Shown here: piece by piece, positions 54,327-61,939 of the stretch
Layout: every line of letters begins with the position of its first letter
Numbering within the stretch: position 1 is the first letter of the stretch
Assembly (NCBI GenBank): GCA_016935665.1
Contig: JAFGQN010000166.1
Coordinates: 1 to 61,939, forward strand
Direction: 5' to 3'
DNA length: 61,939 bases
Origin: Deltaproteobacteria bacterium
Lineage (GTDB): Bacteria; Myxococcota_A; Polyangia; JAAYKL01
Made by a program: the position numbers and the translations under genes
Notes under the pieces: generated by a model
The model's database searches: none
What the model saw: only the letters and a program-made list of their open reading frames with translations
Told to the model about the DNA's origin: nothing

Positions 54327-55349
54327 TCAGGAAATGACTCTATCCTGCAACTGGCGCTCCACCATCCATCCGGGATACTCCAGCGCAAGCGCCGAGATAT
54401 CATCAAGTCTGGACAACTCCGCGTCTGATAGTGTCAGCTCTATTGCGGCAATATTGTCTTTAAGCTGCTCAAGTTTTTTTGCGCCGATAATAATGCTGGT
54501 GACATACTTTTTAGAGAGCATCCACGCCAAAGCCACCTGCGCCGCAGATACTCTGTGGGCTTTGCCAATTTCAATCATCTCATCAATTATGTCGTACGCC
54601 TTTTCCTTATCAATGGGCGGAAAATCAAAATTGTCTCTGCGGCTGTCCCCGGCCGTCTTTGTATCGCGGGTAAATTTTCCAGAAAGGAATCCCCCGGCCA
54701 ACGGGCTCCACGGCATCAGTGCCATTCCTTCGCTTTGGGCCATGGGCACTATCTCCCGCTCAATATCGCGACCGGCAATACTGTAATAATTTTGCAGCGC
54801 CGAAAATGCGGTCCACCCCATTTTGTCGGCAATCGCATTGGCTTTCATCACCATCCAGGCGGGATGATTGCTGATACCGAGATAGCGCACTTTCCCCATA
54901 CGAACCACATCCTCCAGCCCGCGCATGGTTTCTGAAAGCGGCGTCATCGAATCCACCCCGTGAATGTACAGTAAATCCACATGGGACAGGTTCAGACGCG
55001 CCAGACTGTCATCCACCGCATCCATGATGTGCAATCTGGACAACCCCACCTGATTGGCGCCCTTCCCCATACGGATTCGCAATTTAGTGGCAATGAAAAT
55101 CTCCTGCCGGTGAATGCCCACTTCCCTAAGTGCTTTGCCCAGCATGATTTCAGAAAGTCCCTCGGAATAGGCATTGGCCGTATCGATAAAATTGATACCG
55201 GCATCAAAGGATGTCTTCACTATTGCGTTCACCACGTCCTGAGGCTGCTCCCCAATCGCCTTCCAATAGCCTCGGCCGCCAAAAGTCATGGCCCCAAGGC
55301 ACAATTCCGACACCAGCACACCGGTTCTTCCCAGCGTATTGTACTTCAT
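54327..55349 (-). CDS. Aldo/keto reductase
   Basis: A 340-residue NADPH-dependent oxidoreductase with a TIM-barrel fold. The catalytic residues are seen in NFIDTANAYSEG (Asp and Tyr), FIATKLRI (Lys) and LLYIHGVDSMT (His). The nucleotide-binding C-terminal part has SIIIGAKKLEQLKDNIAAIE. The substrate cannot be predicted. The start at 55349 has an excellent AAAGGAG 8 nt upstream and a typical MKYNTLGRTGVLVSELCLG opening; the longer ORF adds 47 spurious codons. It is convergent with ttcA. Confidence 0.92.
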   Translation of the reverse strand: MKYNTLGRTGVLVSELCLGAMTFGGRGYWKAIGEQPQDVVNAIVKTSFDAGINFIDTANAYSEGLSEIMLGKALREVGIHRQEIFIATKLRIRMGKGANQVGLSRLHIMDAVDDSLARLNLSHVDLLYIHGVDSMTPLSETMRGLEDVVRMGKVRYLGISNHPAWMVMKANAIADKMGWTAFSALQNYYSIAGRDIEREIVPMAQSEGMALMPWSPLAGGFLSGKFTRDTKTAGDSRRDNFDFPPIDKEKAYDIIDEMIEIGKAHRVSAAQVALAWMLSKKYVTSIIIGAKKLEQLKDNIAAIELTLSDAELSRLDDISALALEYPGWMVERQLQDRVIS

Positions 55350-55482
55350 GGTCAATCTCCTTTTACTGTTGGGTAACTGAAGGACAATTATAACCTGCTT
55401 TTCATGCCGTGCAGAAATTGGTGCGATATTCCCACATGGGCTGCAACATCTCGAAACAAATTGATTTTTTTTGTCACCCGGA

Positions 55483-55507
55483 TGTAACACTGTTTCACAC
55501 TGTTACA
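55483..55507. promoter_or_regulatory. TGTAACA-N11-TGTTACA inverted repeat
   Basis: Perfect 7-bp arms lie 60 bp upstream of the CotH lipoprotein start in the divergent region with the aldo/keto reductase gene. Within it, ACACTGTT is directly repeated ten bases apart. It is a likely operator for one or both genes. Confidence 0.5.
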
Positions 55508-55567
55508 ATACAAATGTCTCGACCAGAGCAATTCTGGAACCATGGCGAGGCCAAGAGGGGATACTTC

Positions 55568-57460
55568 ATGAATTATAAGTTTGTTTTTTTACTGATTATT
55601 TCGTTGTTACTTATGACGTTTGGCTGCAGCGACAGTGGCGCCCAAAACGGGAACAACAGTGACACGGGTTCCGATGGTGACGGCGATAATGATTCGGATA
55701 GTGATGGGGACAGCGATGGGGATTCCGATAGCGACGGGGACAGCGACTCGGACAGCGACTCGGACAGCGATGGGGATTCCGATGGCGACGGGGATGGGGA
55801 CAGTGACAGCGATTCCGATGGCGAATACGCGATTATTATTGATCCCCCGAGCAGCACCTTCCAAAACAGCATTTCGGTAACCATCAGCGGTGGCGGTGGC
55901 GAGACCATTCGATACACCACCGACGGCACGGCGCCCACAACCTCATCATCGGAATACAGTGACGCCATCGACATTTCATCGTCCACAGAACTAAACACTG
56001 CCGTTTTTATTGGCGATATTCCTGTGGCACAAAAAAGTGCATTATATATTCCAAGAAGCGAAAAGATTTCCGGGGATTTACCCATCATTATAGTGGACAG
56101 CTACGGCGCACCGGATCCGGACAGAGAATATATTCGAGCGTCTTTTATGGTTTTCGATACGAAGGACGGCACCGCCGACATTACCAAAACGCCAAACGTG
56201 GCCACCAACGCCGGATTCCACCTGAGGGGCCAGTCATCGGCCATGTTTGCAAAAAAACCATATCGCATTGAACTTCGTGACGCCAACGATGAAGACAGGG
56301 ACCTCGAAGTTCTGGGCATGCCCGCAGAATCGGACTGGGTCTTCAGGGCACCATACGTGGACAGAGCCCTCATCCGGGATGCCTTCCACTACGGTCTGGG
56401 CAGTGACATTGGCATGCAGGCCCCCCGTTTCAGATACTTCGAACTTTACAAAAATCTGGATGGCGGCCCTGTGGGCCCCGAGGACTACGAAGGTGTCTAT
56501 CTGTTACTGGAAACCATCAAAAACTGCAGCGCACGGCTGGACTTGAAACAACTCAACCCCGACAAGACATCCGACGAACAGCTCTCTGGCGGGTACATAT
56601 TTAAATTTGAGTGGCAGGCTGCCGAAGAGCCCATGCTTCAGTGCCCCGTTGAAGAAAGCGAATACTGCTGGCAATACGTGGCCCCCACCGCGGGCATGAT
56701 GGGTGGCTCCCCACAGGGGAGCGGACTGGAAATAGTCGACCCGGTCGATATTGTTCAGCCCCAGGCCGATTGGTTGGCAGACCATCTGTTTGAATTCAGC
56801 GAAAAACTGCACACCACATCATTGAATGATGCAAATGGCTATGGAAATCACATTGACGCCCAGTCCTTTGCTGACCAAATCATCATGAACGAAATCGGCA
56901 GAGAGCTCGATTCCTATATCCGCAGCGCCTATTTTTACAAGGATCGGGACGGTGTACTGACGGCGGGTCCCCTGTGGGATTACAACCTGGCGCTGGGCGC
57001 CGGTATGGCGGCGGGTGGCGGTATGGGCGGCTCATCTCTGGAAAACATGTCCCCCGAAGGATGGATGTACGAAGTGCAGGTGGAGCGCGGCGAACCCAGC
57101 AACGACTGGTTCTTCGTGATCATGGAAGATCCTGCATTTCAGAATCTGATTATCGACCGCTGGAAAGAACTGCGCAAAGGCGAAATGGCCACAGACAAGC
57201 TCATGGCGCGCATCGACTCGCTCACCGGCCCCCTTAAAAATGCCCAGGCGCGCAATTTTGAGCGCTGGCCCGATTTACTGAATCCGCCGGAAACAACCGG
57301 TGGCGGAGGCATCGGAGGCATCGGAGGTATCGGAGTTGGCGGCATGGACATGGCCAGCGTTTTTGACACATTTGAGGACGACACCTGGGAGGGTCAGGTA
57401 AATTCATTAAAAAACTGGCTCGAAGAACGACTGGAATGGATGGATAGCCAATGGCAATAA
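55568..57460 (+). CDS. CotH-kinase-family lipoprotein with Ser/Asp repeat linker
   Basis: A 630-residue secreted lipoprotein. Signal sequence FLLIISLLLMTFGC ends at the lipidated Cys. A long (S/G)D repeat linker (about residues 34-86, DGDSDGDSDSDGD type) follows. A chitobiase C-terminal / Fn3-like domain (ISVTISGGGGETIRYTTDGT) comes next. The CotH domain occupies the last 420 residues: FHLRGQSSAMFAKKPYRIEL, WVFRAPYVDRALIRDAFHYG, GVYLLLETIKNCSARLDL and GPLWDYNLALGAGM. CotH proteins are spore-coat or surface protein kinases in studied cases; here the substrate is unknown. The start at 55568 has GAGGGG upstream. Confidence 0.85.
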   Translation: MNYKFVFLLIISLLLMTFGCSDSGAQNGNNSDTGSDGDGDNDSDSDGDSDGDSDSDGDSDSDSDSDSDGDSDGDGDGDSDSDSDGEYAIIIDPPSSTFQNSISVTISGGGGETIRYTTDGTAPTTSSSEYSDAIDISSSTELNTAVFIGDIPVAQKSALYIPRSEKISGDLPIIIVDSYGAPDPDREYIRASFMVFDTKDGTADITKTPNVATNAGFHLRGQSSAMFAKKPYRIELRDANDEDRDLEVLGMPAESDWVFRAPYVDRALIRDAFHYGLGSDIGMQAPRFRYFELYKNLDGGPVGPEDYEGVYLLLETIKNCSARLDLKQLNPDKTSDEQLSGGYIFKFEWQAAEEPMLQCPVEESEYCWQYVAPTAGMMGGSPQGSGLEIVDPVDIVQPQADWLADHLFEFSEKLHTTSLNDANGYGNHIDAQSFADQIIMNEIGRELDSYIRSAYFYKDRDGVLTAGPLWDYNLALGAGMAAGGGMGGSSLENMSPEGWMYEVQVERGEPSNDWFFVIMEDPAFQNLIIDRWKELRKGEMATDKLMARIDSLTGPLKNAQARNFERWPDLLNPPETTGGGGIGGIGGIGVGGMDMASVFDTFEDDTWEGQVNSLKNWLEERLEWMDSQWQ

Positions 57461-57811
57461 GTCGTTTTTTACCGACCAAGGGCAGAGAAACACACCTGCC
57501 CGGTAAAAGTGCGCACGTACTGCAATGACAGCGATCGTTTCACCACGCAGTGCTTGACAATGACCGTAATTCCCTGAAAAAATTGGAGTCGCGCAAACCC
57601 ACTTTCGTTGTTGAAAGGATGGCCCGGTCACTCCAGGAGTAGAAGCGGTGACCGGGCCATGGGTACGCGCTGTCTTTGAGTACCAACTATCCCAAAATCA
57701 GGGTCAGTAATACTGAAATTTTTTCTCAAAAAAAGTCGCCCATCGTCATAACCTACTGTTTTTAAACATTTTATTCACGTCTACCATCGATTAGGCAGCT
57801 AAAATAGGCAG
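57461..57811. other. Gene-free convergent region with perfect hairpin
   Basis: It lies between the convergent CotH and PAP2 genes. ATGGCCCGGTCAC (57619-57631) and GTGACCGGGCCAT (57648-57660) form a perfect 13-bp stem with a 16-nt loop, but no T-run follows. It may act as a bidirectional mRNA-end hairpin. The rest is without visible features. Confidence 0.5.
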
Positions 57812-58660
57812 CTAAAATCGAACACTGGCGCCAATCCCATTGATGCGTCCACCGACGGGATACACCACCACTTCTTGCGCTGGATTTCGATGCAGCCATG
57901 GCACAAAGACGCCCACAAGAGCTCCAAAAGCTGCACCAGTCAGAATATCTGAAGGGAAATGTTTTCCGGCCACATATCGCAATACGCCAATGGTGGACGC
58001 CAGGGACAGCGAGGCGGACCATATCACAATGCGCCAGCGGGAATTGGGGGCCATCGCACTAAATGTGGTGGAAAGAAAAGTAGCGCCGCAAAACGCAAGG
58101 GAGGTATGAGCGGAAAAAAAAGATATTGCAGGATCGGGCAGGGAAGCGCGTTTTGCCAGGGACAAATCATCGTTGTACAAAAAAGGCCTGTTCCGTTTGG
58201 CAAATGCTTTAACCACACTGGTGAATCCCAGACTGATGGTAAACGCTTCAGCGTACATCAGCAGCAACGTGGTCGCCCGTTTTTTCCGGTGCACCGCAAA
58301 CTGGTGAATCACCGGAATCAGCGGTAAAAGGGCGGCAGTGACCACAAACACATCACTGGCAGTGGCGGCGCCCGACGACCAGCGGCGTGTGGCGCTGCGG
58401 TCAAAGGCATTCACGTCACTGCTGTTTAGCGCGTCAATCTGATGTTCAGAGAGGTCATTAATGGATTGTGACCAGATAAGTCCCCCCACAGACAACGTTA
58501 CCCCCATAGCCGAAAGCGCAATATCTTTGGCGGGAAAAAGCGCATAGGGAAAATCCGTGGGCGCCACCGATGGGCTCTGTGCACCATGGGCAGATACACT
58601 CCAAAGAAACAACACCATTAAAACCGCCGATAGGTTTTTTACTGGATAAGGTCCGTTCAT
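57812..58660 (-). CDS. PAP2-family membrane phosphatase
   Basis: A 282-residue protein with an N-terminal signal sequence (LSAVLMVLFLWSVSAHGAQ) and about five membrane segments. The phosphatase motifs are KAFAKRNRP (motif 1), SFFSAHTS (motif 2, the usual SGH read as SAH) and RYVAGKHFPSDILTG (motif 3, with catalytic His and Asp). It acts on lipid phosphates such as undecaprenyl pyrophosphate or phosphatidate; the substrate is not predictable. Ala for Gly in motif 2 is conservative. The start at 58660 is preferred over an ATG six codons earlier. Confidence 0.88.
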   Translation of the reverse strand: MNGPYPVKNLSAVLMVLFLWSVSAHGAQSPSVAPTDFPYALFPAKDIALSAMGVTLSVGGLIWSQSINDLSEHQIDALNSSDVNAFDRSATRRWSSGAATASDVFVVTAALLPLIPVIHQFAVHRKKRATTLLLMYAEAFTISLGFTSVVKAFAKRNRPFLYNDDLSLAKRASLPDPAISFFSAHTSLAFCGATFLSTTFSAMAPNSRWRIVIWSASLSLASTIGVLRYVAGKHFPSDILTGAAFGALVGVFVPWLHRNPAQEVVVYPVGGRINGIGASVRF

Positions 58661-58847
58661 CCGACCATGATGCACCAAAGCAGGGCATGGCGCAAATAAG
58701 CGACGCAGCGGGTTTACGCCTATTCGCCATGCTGCGTTGCACTGTGTACGGGGGAGTTTTCGCAGGCGTTTTCGCGGACGCTGAAACTTTTAACGCTCCA
58801 GGACATCTGAATATCCGTAATTTTTAAACCACCGTCCCGGAGGCCCC

Positions 58848-60329
58848 ATGATGCACCTTGCTCTTCAAACAGCCACAGACCTTTCCAAAATCATTCTTAA
58901 TAGACAGATTACTTCGGTGGAACTGGTCAATGAACTACTCAACACGATTGACCAAAAGAATCGCACACTCAATGCCATTGTCACATTAAACGCCGAGTCC
59001 GCACGCCAGCGGGCAAAGGCCGCCGACGAGGCTCTTGGTCGCGGGGAGGTTTGGGGACCCCTGCACGGAATTCCCGTCACCGTGAAAGACGTGTACAAAA
59101 CCAAAGGCATGCGCACCACAGCGGGGCATACTCCTTTAAAAGACTATGTCCCATCGACGGACGCCTGCGTGGTGGCACAGCTGCGGAACGCGGGAGCGAT
59201 TATTCTGGGCAAAACCAATACACCCGCACTGGCCATGGATGTGCAGACCGAAAACCGACTGTTTGGCGCCACGCGCAACCCGTGGCACCCAGACCGAACC
59301 TGCGGCGGCAGTTCCGGCGGTGATGCAGCAGCCGTGGCCAGTGGCATGTCTCCTATGAGCACCGGAAGCGACATTGGCGGCTCCGTGCGCATTCCCGCCC
59401 ATTTTTGCGGTGTCTATGCCTTCAAACCGTCCGATGGCGTTGTGTCCATCGCCGGACACATTCCGCCGCTAAAAGGCCAGGTCAACACCATCCGTCATCT
59501 GGCAGTGCCGGGCGTCATCGCCCGTTCGGTGGCGGATTTGCAGCTCTGGTTAAACGTGGTGTCTTCATCCGACCGTTCGGATAAGCGGACATCGGCCCCT
59601 TTCGCCACCCTGGCGCCGCGCGCTCTGAAATCGTATCGATTTATCTGGAGTGATTCGTTTGGCGAACTGACAACTACCAGAGACACACAACACGCCATCG
59701 CATCACTGGCATCGAAACTGGCAGACGCCGGATGCCAGGTGACCAAAGTCACGAATGACGATATTTCCATTGACCAGTTATGGCGATGCTACGGCGAGAT
59801 TTTTGGTGTTATGGCATTTGCCAACCTGCCTGCGGTATTGCGCTGGATGATTCCATTGATGATGCCTCTGCTCACCCAGGACCCCATCTCCCGGGCAGGC
59901 GGAAAAATGGCAACGGCGGGCGTAAAATCCTGGTTCGCCGCTCTGGAAAGACGAGATGACCTGATAAAAAAAATGTCAGTGTTGCTGGACGGGGTTGACG
60001 CATGGATCACACCCGTTTGTGCGGGGCCCGCGTTTCCCCATCGAAAAATGGACAAAATCCATACTCCCATTGACGTTGATGGCACTCGTTTTCCAGGCAA
60101 TCTGGCAGCAACGGGATTCACTTGTCCCTTCAATCTGACGGGGTTTCCGGCGGTGGTGCTCCCGCTTTCCAGAACCGCCGATGGCCTCCCCATTGGCGTC
60201 CAGTTGGTGGGACGGTTTCAACACGATGAGGAACTCCTCAATGTTGCCGAGGCGATGTCGAACGGGATGAGATTTCGACCCGCAGCCCTCCCATTGCAAC
60301 CGGAGACCTTCGCCCCTGTACCCAAATAA
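58848..60329 (+). CDS. Amidase signature family hydrolase
   Basis: A 493-residue amidase. The Ser-cisSer-Lys triad is visible: Lys in GIPVTVKDVYKT (about 84), cis-Ser in TCGGSSGGDAAAVASG (about 155) and the nucleophile Ser in STGSDIGGSVRIPAHFCG (about 180). GGAGG lies 6 nt before the ATG. It hydrolyses amides or works in transamidation. A neighbouring gatB/gatC is absent, so it is more likely a stand-alone amidase than GatA. Slightly longer than typical (about 470). Confidence 0.88.
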   Translation: MMHLALQTATDLSKIILNRQITSVELVNELLNTIDQKNRTLNAIVTLNAESARQRAKAADEALGRGEVWGPLHGIPVTVKDVYKTKGMRTTAGHTPLKDYVPSTDACVVAQLRNAGAIILGKTNTPALAMDVQTENRLFGATRNPWHPDRTCGGSSGGDAAAVASGMSPMSTGSDIGGSVRIPAHFCGVYAFKPSDGVVSIAGHIPPLKGQVNTIRHLAVPGVIARSVADLQLWLNVVSSSDRSDKRTSAPFATLAPRALKSYRFIWSDSFGELTTTRDTQHAIASLASKLADAGCQVTKVTNDDISIDQLWRCYGEIFGVMAFANLPAVLRWMIPLMMPLLTQDPISRAGGKMATAGVKSWFAALERRDDLIKKMSVLLDGVDAWITPVCAGPAFPHRKMDKIHTPIDVDGTRFPGNLAATGFTCPFNLTGFPAVVLPLSRTADGLPIGVQLVGRFQHDEELLNVAEAMSNGMRFRPAALPLQPETFAPVPK

Positions 60330-60741
60330 GCGCCCTCCCATTCTGGTACAATCGCATCCACGGTGCGCTCTACAGAATGCGTTTGCACGTCTCACCAGCG
60401 ACCGGCGCATTCAAAATGAGACACTGGAACGTTTTCATCACTCACCACTTTTACGCGTAAATATCCGAAGACAAATAAAAATTCGGCATCTATTCACATC
60501 TGGCACAGCGCTTGCTTGTTGCCATGGCATGAAATACAAACACGCCACAACCAACATGCCTTTTTTTTACCCCCTCGGATACGATGCCGCCCTGGGCGTC
60601 CACATCCGACGCCCGGACCGGGGGAAAACCGCTTTCCTCCTGTCTGGGCTGCCACACCGCGAACGGGCGTGTTTGTTTTCCCATATCATTTCGCCAAAGG
60701 ACCGCCTGGGCCTCTTCTGGAACCGATGAGGAGACATCTCA
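60330..60741. other. Long 5' region before the YiiX-like gene
   Basis: It contains the sigma-54 promoter (60501-60515) and about 215 bp of presumed leader up to the ATG at 60742. The leader has one 66-codon ORF (60529-60729) that starts almost on the predicted transcription start without a ribosome-binding site; it was not recognised. A regulatory leader is possible. Confidence 0.4.
60501..60515 (+). promoter_or_regulatory. Sigma-54 promoter
   Basis: TGGCACAGCGCTTGC matches the -24/-12 consensus (TGGCAC-N5-TTGC) perfectly, with the correct spacing. Transcription should start near 60527 and read into the small membrane peptide and the YiiX-like gene. An enhancer-binding protein gene is not adjacent. 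Confidence 0.75.
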
Positions 60742-60847
60742 ATGAAACGCAACATTACTATTATATCTGTCGCTGATTTTGGTACTGGCTGTGGGTGTGA
60801 CTGCACTCGCCGCCCTGACTAAAAAAAATGCCACGGAGCGCATATGA
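60742..60847 (+). pseudogene. Small single-helix membrane peptide, apparently frameshifted
   Basis: ATG at 60742 has GAGGAG 8 nt upstream but reads only 26 odd codons. Dropping one base near ACATTACT gives a sensible peptide, MKRN followed by LLLYLSLILVLAVGVTALAA and LTKKNATERI, whose TGA overlaps the next ATG (ATGA). The coupling and composition favour a real gene with a one-base insertion or a sequencing error. Confidence 0.5.
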
Positions 60848-61939
60848 TTCGAAAAAAGATATTGTTCATCGCCATACCCGCTGTTGTCGCCACTTTGTAT
60901 TTTTCAGCCATGATTCCAGACAGTGTTCCCCCTCTGGCCACAAAGGGCAAAGGCGACAGCTTTGCATGGAAAAAGGACGCCTACTGGCAAAGACTCGAAG
61001 ACCGTTTTGGAGCGTTGCAAAAACAAGGATGCAACGGACAGGTGAAAGCCACGGGGGAGTTGATACAGCAGGCCAATCAGCGCGTTCACCAGTGGCAGCA
61101 AACAGGCCGCTTCCCGGGAGCTGACGAAACGCAGGCGCTGGAACAGCTGTTGTTTGATGCGGCAGTGAAAATGGCCGCGTGCAAAGACGCCATGACCGCC
61201 CACGGCGCCTCCTATGAACGACTGCGACTGACATTAAAACGCCTGTCCAGCCGATGGGACATCCGCAATCCAAATGTGCGAACAACCGTTTACCGGCTGC
61301 TGTACGGTTCCCGTATCGCAACTGAGCAAGCCATGCTGGTGTCCGGTATCTTTCCAAAAGTCCAGGCTGTATCCGACGCGCCCCGGCATCCCGTCCCAAC
61401 CGTCACAGTACATGGCGTCACCATTCAATCCGGCGATTTGCTGCTCTCCCGCGGCACCGCTCCCACATCGGCATTCATCGCCCGCGGCAACAACTATCCT
61501 GGCAACTTTTCCCATGTGGCACTGGTACACGTGAGCGAGCAAAAAAAAGTCTCCATCATCGAGGCCCACATCGAAGGAGGCGTGGCGGTCACCGATGGGG
61601 AGGGGTATTTGCGCGACAAAAAATTCCGAATTCTCGTATTGCGATTGCGCAATGATTTACCCGCCATCCAAAAGAACCCCACCCTCCCCCACGACGCCGC
61701 CACCCTGGCGTTCAACCGCGCCAACGCCGGACACACTCCGTATGACTTCGAAATGGATTACCAAAACAGCAACAAACTGTTCTGCTCCGAAGTGGCGTCC
61801 TCGGTGTACGCTCAAAAAGGCATCAATTTGTGGCAGGCCCTCTCCCACATTTCCAATCCGGTGGTGGTGCGCTGGATGCGCGATTTTGGCGTACGCCATT
61901 TCATCACACAGGCGCCATCCGATTTGGAATACGACCCGC
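60844..61939 (+). CDS. YiiX/YebB-like NlpC/P60-type cysteine hydrolase (C-terminus missing)
   Basis: An open frame of 365 codons running off the window. The N-terminus is a membrane anchor or signal (KKILFIAIPAVVATLYFSAM). Residues 30-160 are helical, with paired Cys. The C-terminal domain is a permuted NlpC/P60 (papain-like) fold: GDLLLSRGTAPTSAFIARGN, then GNFSHVALVHV (catalytic His 224), SIIEAHIEGGV, and KLFCSEVASSVY (catalytic Cys 314). The family cleaves amide or thioester bonds at the cell envelope or lipids. It starts at the ATGA overlap with the small peptide and is likely under the sigma-54 promoter. Confidence 0.8.
   Translation, partial: MIRKKILFIAIPAVVATLYFSAMIPDSVPPLATKGKGDSFAWKKDAYWQRLEDRFGALQKQGCNGQVKATGELIQQANQRVHQWQQTGRFPGADETQALEQLLFDAAVKMAACKDAMTAHGASYERLRLTLKRLSSRWDIRNPNVRTTVYRLLYGSRIATEQAMLVSGIFPKVQAVSDAPRHPVPTVTVHGVTIQSGDLLLSRGTAPTSAFIARGNNYPGNFSHVALVHVSEQKKVSIIEAHIEGGVAVTDGEGYLRDKKFRILVLRLRNDLPAIQKNPTLPHDAATLAFNRANAGHTPYDFEMDYQNSNKLFCSEVASSVYAQKGINLWQALSHISNPVVVRWMRDFGVRHFITQAPSDLEYDP

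Noticed and set aside
55650-55830. SD-rich repeats of the CotH gene considered as a non-coding repeat region
   Set aside because: The frame stays open from the signal peptide to the CotH domain, and the codons give a typical Ser/Asp/Gly linker.
58848-60329. Amidase considered as GatA of the Glu-tRNA amidotransferase
   Set aside because: No gatB or gatC gene accompanies it. The signature residues fit general amidases as well, so no symbol is given.
60529-60729. 66-codon ORF downstream of the sigma-54 promoter called as a gene
   Set aside because: It would start at the transcription start, lacks a ribosome-binding site and has no recognisable composition. It is left as leader sequence.

Overview
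The window looks like a chromosomal segment of a Gram-negative, at least partly anaerobic bacterium of the former Deltaproteobacteria (Myxococcota/Desulfobacterota-like). The reasons are a split F-type ATP synthase operon with two b-type subunits (b'-b-delta-alpha-gamma-beta-epsilon, no a or c genes), a 1447-residue 2-hydroxyacyl-CoA dehydratase activase-type protein, lipoproteins with long Ser/Asp linkers followed by EGF-like or CotH domains, and a perfect sigma-54 promoter. This assignment is inference from gene content; no rRNA gene or species marker is present.

Layout. (1) 0-12.5 kb is a defence island: a minus-strand run of type IIG restriction-modification enzyme, OLD-family nuclease and UvrD-like helicase (a Gabija-like pair) and a RhuM-like protein; a plus-strand AbiEi/AbiEii toxin-antitoxin pair; a second AbiEi-like gene without its toxin, behind a clear palindromic operator; and an MntA/HepT pair. 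(2) 12.5-19.3 kb is a patchwork of poorly known genes. It includes a 206-bp MITE-like element with perfect 16-bp ends and a 4-bp target duplication, a Sel1-repeat protein, a PP2C-fold protein that has lost its metal ligands, and a large membrane protein with an ExbD/TolR-like C-terminus. (3) 19.5-29.5 kb is a 10-kb integrative island inserted in the 3' half of tRNA-Thr(CGT). Its 90-bp att repeats differ only by a compensatory base-pair change. It carries a tyrosine integrase, an excisionase-like protein, a winged-helix protein with iteron-like repeats, and three likely defence or regulatory proteins: a STAND NTPase with a HEPN-like motif, a SIR2 protein and a Schlafen AlbA_2 protein. (4) 29.7-37.2 kb holds a frameshifted DUF1016-nuclease fusion, OsmC, the activase and a hybrid histidine kinase. 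(5) 37.3-40.2 kb is a compact RiPP-type operon: an unlisted 53-residue Cys-containing precursor, an HPr-kinase-like protein, PqqD, a radical SAM/SPASM enzyme and an S24/S26-type peptidase. (6) 40.3-62 kb is mostly housekeeping and envelope: a giant EGF-like lipoprotein, ATP synthase, a GAF protein, pdxA, a TtcA-type tRNA thiolase, an aldo/keto reductase, a CotH lipoprotein, a PAP2 phosphatase, an amidase, and a sigma-54-preceded YiiX-like cysteine hydrolase running off the end.

The most rewarding items are the RiPP operon with its overlooked precursor, the tRNA-Thr island with its HEPN-STAND and SIR2 genes, and the MITE-like element. Start codons were moved from the longest possible ORF where a Shine-Dalgarno sequence, a domain boundary or a gene overlap argued for it; this is stated in each entry. 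All family names come from reading motifs by eye; no database search was run.
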